A stretch of 64,000 nt of DNA from QHXN01 sp963785125 (GCA_963785125.1 CAWATU010000003.1:806001-870000); one strand, 5' to 3'; positions 34,539 through 43,700 are shown, counted from the stretch's first letter. Numbers and translations: made by a program. Notes: generated by a model not told the origin, from the sequence alone.

Positions 34539-34817
34539 ATGGCGAACCGCAAAGGCGTCTTCATCGGCGCTTACGTTCCCGCGGAACTGAAGCGCGCGCT
34601 CCAACAGCGCGCCACGAGCGAGCACCGCACGCTCTCGCAGGAGATCACGCGCATCCTCGAAGAGGCTGTGAAGGGCCCGCGCCTGCCGCCGAACTTCGTC
34701 GAGCGCCGGGCGCCGGGCCAACTCCCGCGGCGCCGCGACACAGACCCTCTGCCGCGGCGCCGCCGTGACGACCTCCCCTACAAAGGCCCACAGGGCGGCG
34801 GCGGCAGCGAGGATTAA
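34539..34817 (+). CDS. Small ribbon-helix-helix-like protein
   Basis: 92 residues from ATG 34539, with an AGGAGA ribosome binding site 9 bases upstream. Residues about 7-45 (FIGAYVPAELKRALQQRAT then RTLSQEITRILEEAV) match an Arc/FitA-type ribbon-helix-helix DNA-binding fold. The remaining tail is Arg/Pro/Asp-rich. RHH proteins of this size are often antitoxins, but no toxin gene is adjacent. It follows RNase P RNA and is closed by a terminator. Confidence 0.7.
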   Translation: MANRKGVFIGAYVPAELKRALQQRATSEHRTLSQEITRILEEAVKGPRLPPNFVERRAPGQLPRRRDTDPLPRRRRDDLPYKGPQGGGGSED

Positions 34818-34833
34818 GCCCAGACCAAAACAG

Positions 34834-34890
34834 CAGACAGGCCCCTGAGTCGCCGCAACCCCCTCCGGCGGCTCTGGGGCTTCTGTCTTT
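34834..34890 (+). terminator. Terminator after the RHH gene
   Basis: A long imperfect stem pairs AGACAGGCCCC-TGAGTCGCCG-type sequence (34834-34854) with its complement ending TTCTGTC, followed by TTT. It is 17 bases after the RHH stop codon. Confidence 0.65.
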
Positions 34891-34956
34891 CCCGTGGCCG
34901 TCGCCTTCAACGTGCCTTTCTGCTAAACTTCGGCGTCGAAAGCATAGATTGCAACG

Positions 34957-35766
34957 ATGCCGGATAACCCTTCCCCTAACAAAAGAGCCCTCGTCGTCGG
35001 CCTCCTCGGAGTCGTGCTGGGTTTCCTTGCCGGCTTCTTCCTTGCCAATGGCATCAACCGTGAAGAGCAGTTGAAGCTGCGCGGAGAGCTTGCGGCCGCG
35101 CGCGCACGGCCTGAGGTCGCGCAGGGAGGCGGTTCTGCGGGTAAGGCGCAACAGGCTTCCGCCCCCGGCGCTGACGGCTCCTTCCCGACACTCACCGACG
35201 AGCAGTTGGGCAACGCCATCAAGCAGGCCGACGCCGACCCTTCCAACATCGAGATACAGAACAAGGTAGGACAGGCGCTCTACTTCTATGCTTGGGAGAA
35301 GGGGAACGCGCAGATACTCCCCGAGGTCGCGCGCATCCTGAAGCGCGCACACGCGCTCGACCCGAAGAACTACCGCACGACGGTCATCGCCGGTGACGCA
35401 CACTTCCTCCTCGCGAACCGCGACGGGGACGCCGCGACGCTCGGCGAGGCGCGCAAGTTCTACGAGGCGGCGCTGGCCTCGCAGCCCGGCGACGCGCAGG
35501 TGCGCACCAACCTCGGGCGCACATACTTCTTCGACAAGCCGCCGAACCCGCAGCGCGCTGTCGCCGAGTACCGCCGCGCGCTCCAGACAGACCCGCGGCA
35601 GGAGCTTGCGCTTCAGAGCCTCGCGGCCGCGCTCATCGAGACGGGCGGACTCGAAGAGGCCGCGCGCCGGCTCGAAGAGTTGGAGAAGGCGAACTCCTCC
35701 AACACGGAGCTGCCCGGCCTGCGCGCGCAGCTCGAACAGAAGAGGAACGCCGCGAAGGAGAAGTAG
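34957..35766 (+). CDS. Membrane-anchored TPR protein
   Basis: 269 residues with an N-terminal membrane segment (about 12-32) and a periplasmic tetratricopeptide region (about 80-260). Repeats are visible as ARILKRAHALDPKNY, ARKFYEAALASQPGDA and AVAEYRRALQTDPRQ. Resembles CcmH/NrfG-type TPR proteins in layout, but no cytochrome c maturation genes are near. Stop and next start share a base (TAGTG), implying coupling. Confidence 0.8.
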   Translation: MPDNPSPNKRALVVGLLGVVLGFLAGFFLANGINREEQLKLRGELAAARARPEVAQGGGSAGKAQQASAPGADGSFPTLTDEQLGNAIKQADADPSNIEIQNKVGQALYFYAWEKGNAQILPEVARILKRAHALDPKNYRTTVIAGDAHFLLANRDGDAATLGEARKFYEAALASQPGDAQVRTNLGRTYFFDKPPNPQRAVAEYRRALQTDPRQELALQSLAAALIETGGLEEAARRLEELEKANSSNTELPGLRAQLEQKRNAAKEK

Positions 35767-36095
35767 TGAAGTACCTCATCGTCCTGACCCTGTTCGCGGT
35801 CGTGGCCTTCCTCGTCTACTGGCGACTGCGCCCGTATATCCGCGGCCTGCGCCGCTTCCTCGGCGCCATCCGCGAGATCAACCGGATGCGCGCGCCCGGC
35901 GTGCCGCCCGGCGTAACGCAACAGGCGAGCACGAAGAAGGCCGCCAACGAGAAGCTCCAACGCTGCGCCGCCTGCGGGACGTGGATGCCCGCCTCGCGCG
36001 CCGTCTCTCTACGCGGCGGCGCGACCTATTGCTCGCACACCTGCCTCGAACGCGCCGCCGACGCCCCCCACCACGCGCGCAAGTCCGCCTCCTGA
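35766..36095 (+). CDS. PP0621-like small membrane protein with zinc ribbon
   Basis: 109 residues from GTG 35766. One N-terminal membrane helix (about 3-20), a short linker, and a C-terminal CxxC...YCSxxC ribbon (RCAACGTWMPASRAV then GATYCSHTCLE, about 70-98) that probably binds zinc. This layout matches the PP0621 family, whose function is unknown. Co-oriented with the TPR gene and convergent with the feo operon. Confidence 0.68.
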   Translation: MKYLIVLTLFAVVAFLVYWRLRPYIRGLRRFLGAIREINRMRAPGVPPGVTQQASTKKAANEKLQRCAACGTWMPASRAVSLRGGATYCSHTCLERAADAPHHARKSAS

Positions 36096-36103
36096 AAAAG
36101 AGA

Positions 36104-36179
36104 TTAACCACCGCAGACACAGAGAGACGGCTGGTTGAGATTACTCAACCAGCCGTCTCTCTCTCTGTCTCTCTGGTTA
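36104..36179. repeat. Repeat-type hairpin between convergent genes
   Basis: Arms 36104-36139 and 36144-36179 pair over most of 36 bases around a 4-base loop. The words are ACAGAGA/GAGAGAC. The stop codon of the minus-strand Cys-rich gene (36177-36179) is inside the right arm. Its place between convergent genes would suit a two-way terminator. Confidence 0.88.
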
Positions 36180-36389
36180 GTTTTTCTTCGACCTGCCGAC
36201 TTGAACTAACACGTTCGACTGTCGCAGCGGCGCGTCCACGTCGCCGCACGTCCCGCAGCCGGTCTCGCACGAGCCGCCGCTCTTGTTCGTCCCGAACGAG
36301 CGCAGTCTCATCAGCGCCCGCCGCCCGACGTAGAAGAGCGCGCCGGCGATGATGAGCGCGACCGCGATTGTCTGCCAGTCGAAATTCAT
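36177..36389 (-). CDS. FeoB-associated Cys-rich membrane protein
   Basis: 70 residues: one membrane helix (about 7-25) and a cytoplasmic tail with SCETGCGTCGD (CxxxCxxC) near residue 40-50. This is the small Cys-rich partner often encoded after feoB (FeoC-like position); it may bind iron or an Fe-S cluster. It starts 18 bases downstream of the feoB stop. Confidence 0.85.
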   Translation of the reverse strand: MNFDWQTIAVALIIAGALFYVGRRALMRLRSFGTNKSGGSCETGCGTCGDVDAPLRQSNVLVQVGRSKKN

Positions 36390-36407
36390 AGACTTGAAGA
36401 GCGCCTT

Positions 36408-38633
36408 TTAACTTAACCCCAAAAGCTTCCCGCCCTGATACGTGACGAACGAGGCGACGTACGCGATGACGAGCATGTAGGCCACCATGAAGAGCGGCCA
36501 ACGCCACGAGTTCGTCTCGCGCCGCACGACCGCGATTGTGGACATGCACTGGCACGCGAGCACGAAGAAGACCATCATCGAGACGGCGACGAGCGGCGTC
36601 CACGCCGGAGTGCCGTCCGGGCGCTTTGCGTTGCGCACGGCCTCGATGAGCGACGGCGAGGCGGCGTCCGTATCCTTGCCGACGTTGTAGACGATGCTCA
36701 GCGTCGAGACAATCGTCTCGCGCGCGGCGAACGAGGCGATGAGACCGATACCCATCTTCCAGTCGAACCCGAGCGGCTCAATCAAAGGCTCAATCACGTG
36801 CCCGAGCCTTCCCGCGTAGCTCTGCTGCAACTGCGCACCCTCGTCCGCCGTGTCACCCTCGGCCTTCGCTGTCAGAGGCGCGGGCTCGCCCCTCGACTCC
36901 ACCCCCGTCTCGCGCATCGCCTGCACGGCCGCGCCCTCCTCGGCATCGGGCACGGGCTTCACCTCTGACCGAGGGAAGGTCATCAAAGCCCACAGCAGAA
37001 TCGAGATGGTCAGAATCACCGTGCCCGCGCGCTTGACGAAGAGCCACGAGCGCGACTTCATCGTGTGCAGCACGTTCATGAAGTTCGGCACGCGGTACGG
37101 CGGAAGCTCAAGCACGAGCGGCGGCGGCGGCGACTTCAAGATAGTGTGCTTCAAGACCCACGCGACGACGATGGCGACGACTATCCCGAGCAGGTACATC
37201 GAGAGCATGATCAGCACGGCTGCGGGCACGAAGCCGAAGAGCTTCACGTTCACGAAGAAGGCCGCGATCATCAGCGTGTAGACGGGCAGCCGCGCCGAGC
37301 ACGACATGAAGGGCGCGATGAGAATCGTCGCCAGTCTGTCCTTCGGGTTCTCGATGGTGCGCGTCGCCATGATGCCCGGGATGGCGCACGCGAAACTCGA
37401 AAGCAGAGGCATGAACGCCTTCCCGTGCAGCCCCACGCCCCGCATCAGCCTGTCCACGAGGAACGCCGCGCGCGACATGTAGCCGCTGTCCTCCAGGAGC
37501 GCGATGAAGAAGAAGAGCAGTAGAATCTGCGGCAGGAAGACCAGCACGCCTCCGACGCCCGCGATGATGCCGTCCACGACGAGGTCGGTCAGAAGCCCCG
37601 CGGGCATCTGCGCGCGCAAGCCCTCGCCGAGCGCGCCAAAACCCCGGTCGATCAAGTCCATCGGCAGCGTCGCCCACGAGAAGATGGCCTGGAAGACGAC
37701 GGCCATCACGAGCAGCAGCAGCACCGGCCCGAAGAACCTGTGCGTGACGAAGCGGTCGATGCGCTCGGTCGAGCTGGGGCGCTCGTTCTTCACGCCGCGC
37801 ACGGCTCCGGCCGTAACCCCCTCGATCCAGCGGTAGCGCGCCGTCAAAGGCTCCTGCCACCACTGCGGGTCGGAGGTCGAGAGGCGCGCCCGTGCGGCCT
37901 CGACCGCCTCGCGCAGCTCCGAGTCTTCGGGAAGCTCTTCTGAGTAGAGGCCGCGCAGGGCCTCCTCGCGGCTCGCCGCGCCCGCGCCGTAGAGCCGCCT
38001 GACCTCCGCCTCCGCCTTCGGCGACAGACGCCACAGAGCGCACGGCGGCGGCGAGCCGACCGCGTCGAGCACGGCCCGCGCCAGCTCTTCGAGCCCTCGC
38101 TTCGACTTCGCGGTGACGGGGATAACCGGGACGCCGAGCGAACTTGAGAGTCTGTCTGCATCAATCTCAAGCTTCGAGCGCTCGGCCAAATCAACCATCG
38201 AGAGCGCGATGACGAGGGGGCGGCCGGCTTCGAGGAGCTGTGTGACGAGATAGAGGTTGCGTTCGAGGTTGGTCGCATCGACGACGGCCACGACCACGTC
38301 GGGCGCGGGCATGTCCTCCATGCGACCCATGAGGATATCGCGCGCGATCTCTTCGTCGATTGACGTGGCGTCGAGGCTGTAGAGGCCGGGGAGGTCTACG
38401 AGGCGCGCGGGCGTCTGCTCGGCTTCGAGGGCCCACAAGCCCTCCTTGCGCTCGACCGTGACGCCGGGATAGTTGGCGACCTTCTGGCGGAGGCCCGTGA
38501 GCGCGTTGAAGATGCTGGTCTTACCCGCGTTCGGGTTGCCGGCCAGAGCCACGACCAGTTGCCTGGCCTCAGCGCCGGCGCCCGGTTCCGCGGTCGCGCC
38601 CGCGTGCGGAGGGGATTCGAGGATAGTAGACAT
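36408..38633 (-). CDS. feoB: Ferrous iron transporter FeoB
   Basis: Fe(II) uptake protein of 741 residues. The N-terminal G domain has GNPNAGKTSIFNALTG (about 31-46), LVDLPGLYSL and the DATN-type G4 motif; a linker follows; then two Gate domains with many membrane helices, including the region around CSARLPVYTLMIAAFF. Full length. Preceded by feoA across a perfect hairpin and followed by the Cys-rich protein. Confidence 0.96.
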   Translation of the reverse strand: MSTILESPPHAGATAEPGAGAEARQLVVALAGNPNAGKTSIFNALTGLRQKVANYPGVTVERKEGLWALEAEQTPARLVDLPGLYSLDATSIDEEIARDILMGRMEDMPAPDVVVAVVDATNLERNLYLVTQLLEAGRPLVIALSMVDLAERSKLEIDADRLSSSLGVPVIPVTAKSKRGLEELARAVLDAVGSPPPCALWRLSPKAEAEVRRLYGAGAASREEALRGLYSEELPEDSELREAVEAARARLSTSDPQWWQEPLTARYRWIEGVTAGAVRGVKNERPSSTERIDRFVTHRFFGPVLLLLVMAVVFQAIFSWATLPMDLIDRGFGALGEGLRAQMPAGLLTDLVVDGIIAGVGGVLVFLPQILLLFFFIALLEDSGYMSRAAFLVDRLMRGVGLHGKAFMPLLSSFACAIPGIMATRTIENPKDRLATILIAPFMSCSARLPVYTLMIAAFFVNVKLFGFVPAAVLIMLSMYLLGIVVAIVVAWVLKHTILKSPPPPLVLELPPYRVPNFMNVLHTMKSRSWLFVKRAGTVILTISILLWALMTFPRSEVKPVPDAEEGAAVQAMRETGVESRGEPAPLTAKAEGDTADEGAQLQQSYAGRLGHVIEPLIEPLGFDWKMGIGLIASFAARETIVSTLSIVYNVGKDTDAASPSLIEAVRNAKRPDGTPAWTPLVAVSMMVFFVLACQCMSTIAVVRRETNSWRWPLFMVAYMLVIAYVASFVTYQGGKLLGLS

Positions 38634-38640
38634 AAGACAA

Positions 38641-38719
38641 GTGTTGAGCGACGAGTGACGGTTGACGGATGAAAGACACGCGTCCTTTCATCCGTCAACC
38701 GTCACTCGTCGCTCAACAC
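38641..38719. repeat. Perfect 35-bp heptamer-repeat hairpin between feoA and feoB
   Basis: Arms 38641-38675 and 38685-38719 are perfectly complementary over 35 bases, around a 9-base loop. Words are of GAGCGAC/GAGTGAC/GGTTGAC type. The feoA stop codon (38702-38704, minus strand) and its last codons lie in the right arm. Confidence 0.93.
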
Positions 38720-39004
38720 TACGGAAACGGTCTGGGCCTCACTGCGGCGGAGGGCAAGATGGTAGCCGCGCACGCGGACTTCGAGGGGGTCGCCGAGCGG
38801 CGCGGCCTTGATGACGCGGACGGGCGCGCCGGGGACGACACCCATCTCCATCAGGCGGCGCGCCAACGCGCCGGAGCCCCGCACGGCCGTCACACGGGCG
38901 TGGCGGCCCGCTTCGAGCGCGTCGAGCGAGACGGCCGCCCCGGGCGCGTCGGCCCGCTTCAGCAACTCACCAATCTCTCCGGATGCGGCGTAGGCGAAAC
39001 TCAT
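38702..39004 (-). CDS. feoA: FeoA-domain iron transport protein
   Basis: Small SH3-like cytoplasmic partner of FeoB, 100 residues. RLMEMGVVPGAPVRVIKAAPLGDPLEVRVRGYHLALRRSEA (about 48-88) is the FeoA signature. The N-terminal 20 residues are extra. The last residues, LSDE then stop, are encoded by the hairpin repeat. First gene of feoA-feoB-Cys-rich protein, behind a Fur-box-like promoter. Confidence 0.93.
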   Translation of the reverse strand: MSFAYAASGEIGELLKRADAPGAAVSLDALEAGRHARVTAVRGSGALARRLMEMGVVPGAPVRVIKAAPLGDPLEVRVRGYHLALRRSEAQTVSVVLSDE

Positions 39005-39073
39005 AAACGTTCACCGATGATGACGAAGGATTCAAGCTTAAAGCGGCACGAGGTCACGTGTGCCATGTCGAAG

Positions 39074-39102
39074 AATATACTCCTCTTGAAAATAAATTTC
39101 AA
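39074..39102 (-). promoter_or_regulatory. feo promoter with overlapping Fur-box-like palindrome
   Basis: On the minus strand, TTGAAA (39102-39097), a 17-base spacer, and TATATT (39079-39074) form a near-ideal sigma-70 promoter about 70 bases upstream of feoA. Positions 39086-39102 also form the palindrome TTGAAA-N5-TTTCAA, close to the 7-1-7 Fur consensus, so a bound regulator would cover the -35. A Fur-family gene is encoded at 62792. Confidence 0.7.
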
Positions 39103-39147
39103 TTTCATCTTGGGTCGATTTTGGAGATGGGGCGTTCAAGCGCTCTT

Positions 39148-40758
39148 TTATTGGAGCGCAGTGGGGATGATGGCGAGGTCGGCGCGGACGGGGCCGAGCG
39201 GGGTGACGGCCGTGAGGCGCAGCGGCAGACGGCGCTTGTCCGTGCTGACCCAGAGGCGGAGCCCGAGGCTGTTGCCGTCGGCGTCGCTCGTGGCGAGGGC
39301 CAGCTCGACCGCGGGGATGCTCTGACCGCCGAGCTGCACAGGAGCGTTGCGCAGCGCCGTGATGAAGAGCACGCGCGGGCGCTTGTTGAGAAGCAGAGAG
39401 ACGGAGTTGCGCTTGCCCGGCGTGAGGTCGAAGGAGCGCAGCGCATAGAAGACCGAGAGGAGGTCGTGCGTGCCGAAAGGCACCTCGACGCGCGTCCCGT
39501 CCTCGAAGAGCGCGCTGCCACCCTGCTGGTCGGCCGAGACGACGAAGCGCGCGCGCCGCCTGCCCTCTGCGAGGGTCAGTTCCGTGCGGAACGGGAGCAC
39601 GGACGAAGCGTCCACGTACGAGTTGACCTGGTCGCTCACGGGGAAGAGTGTCTGCACGGCGCCGGTCGTCTGGAGGTTCGCCGTCAGCAAAAGCCCCTCG
39701 CGGTTGAAGTAACGGGCGCGCGGCCGCACGAGGAACGAAGCGGAGCCCGCGGGCTGCGCGTTCGGCCCGAGGAAGAAGTTGAAATTCAACTGCTCGCCCG
39801 GTTTGAAGGGTAGCTCGGCCGGCGGCGCGGCGGCCGTGGGGCCGGACGGCGGTGTGGGGGCCGGTGTCGGTATCACGCGGGGCGGGTTGTTGCCCGCCAA
39901 CTGTCCGGGCGGGAGGTTTATACCGGGGTCGGTCGGCATGGGCGTCGGGCTCGACGTGGCGAGGGGGTCTTGCGTCTCGCCGACGAACTCGGAGCTTGCC
40001 AGCTCGACGCGAATCTCGCCGGCGCGGTGGCGCGCGCTGACGAGCACGGGCACGTGCCGCTCGTCGTCTGTGAAGTAGAGGCGCACGCGGTACTCGTCGG
40101 CCTCTTTGTTGCCGCGCACGCGCACCTCCGCGACGACGGTGTTCGATGAGCCGATGTTGGTCTTGAGCGTCTCGCGCCCTGTCACCTTCACCTCGGCGTC
40201 GTAGACGGACTCGCCCTGCTTGACGCTGAGCGTGTAGGTTGCGCCCTGCGCGAGTGGCAGTGCGCGCAGGCGGTAGAGCGCCGAGAGGAAGTCGTAGGTG
40301 CCGGCCATGACGGCCACGTCACGACCCGTCGCGAGCGCTGAAGCGCCGAGCGGCGCGTTGTAGTCCTGCGCCACATCCTGCACGAGCGCGCCCTGGCGGA
40401 TGGACTGCTGGGCGCGGTAGGGAAGACCCGTGGCGGAATCGACGAAGGTGGCGTAGGTGTTGTTGAGCGCGTAGAGGGCGGCCGAGACGACGCCGATGGT
40501 CTCGACGTGCGCGCGCAGCTCTATGCCGTCGCGCCCGTTGAACTGCCCGCGCCCTGTGACCTGCGTCTCGACGTGGGCGGCGGTGGGGAAATTTGAGAAG
40601 GCGACCGTGTAGGTCAGGCGCTCGCCGACGCGGTAGGGCGCCTGCGAGAGCGGCGCGTTCGTAGCGTCAGTGCGAACCTGCCCCGACACAGCCGCACAGA
40701 GACACACGGCCGCACACGTCGCCGCCAGCCAAACCCTCAACCTCGAAACTCGAACCAA
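39148..40758 (-). CDS. Secreted protein with two DUF3108-like domains
   Basis: 536 residues starting at TTG 40758, with AAGGGGG upstream. Signal peptide (about 1-24), a first DUF3108-like domain (about 40-265, PYRVGERLTYTVAFSNFPTAAHV), a Thr/Pro-rich linker (about 270-315), and a second copy (about 320-536, LPFKPGEQLNFNFFLGPN). Family proteins are periplasmic with unknown function. A much longer frame upstream runs through the adjacent hydrolase gene and is rejected. Confidence 0.8.
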   Translation of the reverse strand: MVRVSRLRVWLAATCAAVCLCAAVSGQVRTDATNAPLSQAPYRVGERLTYTVAFSNFPTAAHVETQVTGRGQFNGRDGIELRAHVETIGVVSAALYALNNTYATFVDSATGLPYRAQQSIRQGALVQDVAQDYNAPLGASALATGRDVAVMAGTYDFLSALYRLRALPLAQGATYTLSVKQGESVYDAEVKVTGRETLKTNIGSSNTVVAEVRVRGNKEADEYRVRLYFTDDERHVPVLVSARHRAGEIRVELASSEFVGETQDPLATSSPTPMPTDPGINLPPGQLAGNNPPRVIPTPAPTPPSGPTAAAPPAELPFKPGEQLNFNFFLGPNAQPAGSASFLVRPRARYFNREGLLLTANLQTTGAVQTLFPVSDQVNSYVDASSVLPFRTELTLAEGRRRARFVVSADQQGGSALFEDGTRVEVPFGTHDLLSVFYALRSFDLTPGKRNSVSLLLNKRPRVLFITALRNAPVQLGGQSIPAVELALATSDADGNSLGLRLWVSTDKRRLPLRLTAVTPLGPVRADLAIIPTALQ

Positions 40759-40883
40759 AGAATGCCCCCTTCTAATCTCCGCCTGACATCTTCGCAAATA
40801 AAGCCCGTGCGCGACAAACGCCCGGGCGCCTTTGGTTACACGCCCGCCGCGCGTCTTCGTTCCAACGTTGAAGGTTCGGCGGC

Positions 40884-41612
40884 TCAAATGTTTTCGAACT
40901 CCCCGAGCCACTCGCGCACGCTGACGCGTCCCGAGAGGAGCGCGACGTGCCCCGTGCCTTCGAGCAGCTTGAGGCGCGCGCGCGGGAGCAGCGAGGCCAT
41001 CTGCCGCGCGGCCCTCTCGCTGTCGAGGAAGCGGTCGGCCGTCCCCGCGACGACGAGCGCGGGCGTCTGTAACTCGCCGAGCCGCGGGCGCAGGTCGGTG
41101 TCGCGGATGATGCGCAGGCGCGAGATGTATCCCTCGCGCCCCACATCGGCCGTGTGCTGGCGGAAGAGCCGCCGATCCTCTTCGCTCACATCGGGGCTGA
41201 AGAGGATGTGGCGTGCGCCGCGCGTCCTGTGCGCCTTGAGCATCGGGTAGAAGGCGCGGAAGAGGACGCAGCCCGCATGAATCTTGAGGCGCTGGCGGAA
41301 GTGCGGGAAGGTGTTGACAAGGATGATGCGCTCGAACAACTCGGGATGTTCGAGCGCAGCAGCCATCGTCAACAGCCCGCCGAACGACTCGCCGAGCACG
41401 GTCGCGCGCCCACCGGCCTCGCGGATGACCCACGCGAGGTCTTCGATGAGCCGCCCCATCCCGTAAGAACCGTCCCTGCGCAGAGGGAACGAAACGACCG
41501 TATGGTCGCGCACGAGGTCTTCGGCCTGTTTATAAAAAAGCTTCCCGGAACCCTCGATCCCGCACACGTAGACGAAGGCCGGGCCGCTACCCTGTTTAAG
41601 ATACTCGACCAT
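40884..41612 (-). CDS. Alpha/beta-hydrolase
   Basis: 242 residues from ATG 41612. Nucleophile elbow GESFGG (about 82-87), later Asp in AGTADRFLDSE (about 195) and His in EGTGHVALLSG (about 222): the complete catalytic triad of an alpha/beta hydrolase. Substrate unknown. Its start overlaps the pyrF stop by 17 bases, so the two are co-transcribed. Confidence 0.85.
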   Translation of the reverse strand: MVEYLKQGSGPAFVYVCGIEGSGKLFYKQAEDLVRDHTVVSFPLRRDGSYGMGRLIEDLAWVIREAGGRATVLGESFGGLLTMAAALEHPELFERIILVNTFPHFRQRLKIHAGCVLFRAFYPMLKAHRTRGARHILFSPDVSEEDRRLFRQHTADVGREGYISRLRIIRDTDLRPRLGELQTPALVVAGTADRFLDSERAARQMASLLPRARLKLLEGTGHVALLSGRVSVREWLGEFENI

Positions 41613-42351
41613 TCTCCATCTCTTTGACGACGGCGCGGGCGGCCTGCGCGCGGTCGGGTGAGTTGAGGATTGCGCGTCCGACGACGATGAAGTCGGCGCC
41701 GAGGCGGACGGCCTCCGACGGCGAGGTGACGCGCTTCTGGTCGGCGTAGGCCGCGGCCGTGGGGCTGACGCCGGGCGTGACGACAAGGAAGCCCGCGCGC
41801 CCGACCGTCTCGCGCACAGGGACGATCTCGTGCGGCGAAGCGACGACGCCGTCGAGCCCGGAGGCGTCGGCGAGCCGCGCCAGACGCCGCACGTGCGCCT
41901 CTATGTCGGCGGCGGTCACGCCTGTTTCGTTAAGAGCTTCAGCATCCATGCTCGTTAAGACAGTGACGGCGATGAGGCTCGGCTTCTTCACGCTTAACCT
42001 TGCGGCCTCTTCGGCGGTCGCGGCCGACGCGCGGCGCATCATCTCCGTGCCGCCCGCGGCGTGGACGTTGAAGAGCGCGACGCCGAGGCGGACGGCCTCG
42101 CGCGCGGCGGCCGCGACGGTGTTCGGGATGTCGTGGAACTTGAGGTCAAGGAAGATGCGCGCGCCTTCGCCGACGAGACGGCGGACGAGTTCTGGCCCGG
42201 CCGAGGTGAAGAGCTGCGAGCCGACCTTGAACATGCCCGCCTCGTTGCGAAGCTCGCCGTACAGTCTCAAAGCCTCTTCGGCGCTCTCCACGTCGAGCGC
42301 GACGATGAGCTTCTCTTTCGCGTAGACGGTCTCGGCCGTGCCGGTTGCCAT
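41596..42351 (-). CDS. pyrF: Orotidine 5'-phosphate decarboxylase
   Basis: Last step of UMP synthesis. 251 residues from ATG 42351. LIVALDVESAEEAL (about 15-28), catalytic FLDLKFHDIPNTV (about 66-78), and the phosphate-binding VTPGVSP and GADFIVVGRAI. Type I enzyme of usual length. It follows pyrD after about 25 bases. Confidence 0.95.
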   Translation of the reverse strand: MATGTAETVYAKEKLIVALDVESAEEALRLYGELRNEAGMFKVGSQLFTSAGPELVRRLVGEGARIFLDLKFHDIPNTVAAAAREAVRLGVALFNVHAAGGTEMMRRASAATAEEAARLSVKKPSLIAVTVLTSMDAEALNETGVTAADIEAHVRRLARLADASGLDGVVASPHEIVPVRETVGRAGFLVVTPGVSPTAAAYADQKRVTSPSEAVRLGADFIVVGRAILNSPDRAQAARAVVKEMENGRVS

Positions 42352-42376
42352 CGTTTCTGCTCCTCTCGGTCTCAAA

Positions 42377-43495
42377 CTACAGCGGGGTGAACTCGTCGGC
42401 GCGGCAGCCGACGGCCTCGTCGAGCGTGCGGAAGCCGTGGCGTTCGAGGAGCGCGGCCAGCCCCTCGTTGATGCGCCGCGCGACGCCGAGACCCTCGTAG
42501 ACGAATCCTGTGTAGAGCTGCACCAGCTCCGCACCGGCACAGATTTTCTCCCAAGCGTCCTCCGCGTTGAAGATGCCGCCGACGCCGACGATCTCCAACG
42601 TGCCGCGCGAAAGCCTTCGGAGCGCCGCGACCAGACGTGTCGAGCGCTCGCGCAGAGGAGCGCCGCTCAGTCCGCCCTCGCCGAACGCTTTGACGCGCGC
42701 TGCCTCCGTGCGAAGCCCCGCGCGCGATACGGTCGTGTTGGTCGCGATGATGCCCGCGACTTCGGCGCCGCGCGCGGCGTCCACGATCAACTCCAACTCG
42801 CCTGCGCCCACGTCGGGAGCAATCTTGACAAGCAGCGGGACGGAACGTCCTCCAACGGCCCCGGCCAGCTCGCGGTTGCGCTTTTGGAGCGCGCCGAGTA
42901 GCTCACTCAGCAAATCCGCGCGTTGCAGCTCGCGCAGGCCCGGCGTGTTGGGCGAACTGACGTTGACGGTGACGTAGTCGGCGTGCGGCCTGACCGTCTC
43001 GAAACTCGCGAGGTAGTCGGCCGTCGCCTCCTCGACGGGCACGGCGCGGCTCTTGCCGATGTTGACGCCGAGCACGCAGTCGGGCTTCGCCTTTTGAAGT
43101 CTACGAGCCAGCGCAGCGGCGCCCTCGTTGTTGAACCCCTGCCGGTTGACGAGCGCGCGGTCGAGCGGCAGACGAAAGAGCCGCGGGCGCGGGTTGCCGG
43201 GCTGCGGGAGGTTCGTCACGGTGCCCACCTCGACGAAGCCGAAGCCGAGCGCGGCCAGTTGCGGCGCCACGAGCCCGTTCTTGTCGAAGCCGGCGGCGAC
43301 GCCCACCGGGTTCTTAAAACTCAGGCCGAAGCGGCGCAGCTCTCCGAAGCGTGCGGCGCCGGCCGGCTCCCCTGCAATTCGACGCAGCACGCCCGTGCCG
43401 AGGCCGAGCGAGAGCGCGTGAAGTGCGAACTCGTGTGCCGTCTCCGGCGGCAACTTGAAGAGCAGGGGACGCAGCAGCGAGCGATAGAGCATCAC
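42377..43495 (-). CDS. pyrD: Dihydroorotate dehydrogenase, quinone-dependent (class 2)
   Basis: Membrane-associated flavoenzyme oxidising dihydroorotate to orotate. 372 residues with the class 2 N-terminal helices (LLRPLLFKLPPETAHEFALHAL), NPVGVAAGFDKNG (about 67), NVSSPNTPGLRELQ with the catalytic Ser, and LVQLYTGFVYEG near the end. First gene of pyrD-pyrF-hydrolase. Confidence 0.95.
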   Translation of the reverse strand: MMLYRSLLRPLLFKLPPETAHEFALHALSLGLGTGVLRRIAGEPAGAARFGELRRFGLSFKNPVGVAAGFDKNGLVAPQLAALGFGFVEVGTVTNLPQPGNPRPRLFRLPLDRALVNRQGFNNEGAAALARRLQKAKPDCVLGVNIGKSRAVPVEEATADYLASFETVRPHADYVTVNVSSPNTPGLRELQRADLLSELLGALQKRNRELAGAVGGRSVPLLVKIAPDVGAGELELIVDAARGAEVAGIIATNTTVSRAGLRTEAARVKAFGEGGLSGAPLRERSTRLVAALRRLSRGTLEIVGVGGIFNAEDAWEKICAGAELVQLYTGFVYEGLGVARRINEGLAALLERHGFRTLDEAVGCRADEFTPL

Positions 43496-43601
43496 GTGGA
43501 CGCTGTGTACAGGGGAGTGCGTAAAGAGCGAGTCGAGCGTAACAGAGCCGCCGAAAGGCTGTCAAAAACCTCTGGTGCGAGCGTTATTCGATCCTTTGCC
43601 A

Positions 43602-43628
43602 TTGACTTTATTTGTCTGCCCATATAAA
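43602..43628 (+). promoter_or_regulatory. Possible promoter for the 43701 gene
   Basis: TTGACT and TATAAA separated by a short 15-base spacer, about 75 bases before the start. The motifs are good but the spacing is below the usual range. Confidence 0.35.
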
Positions 43629-43700
43629 CCACTCTCGCAACTCTGACCCGATTTCGTTCTATCCCTCCTCGCCGACGGTTTCCACCCATAAGGAGATGAC

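Noticed and set aside
40759..41433. N-terminal extension of the DUF3108 protein
   Set aside because: It runs antisense-free but in another frame through the adjacent alpha/beta-hydrolase gene and is Arg/Pro-rich. A signal peptide and ribosome binding site mark TTG 40758 as the start.
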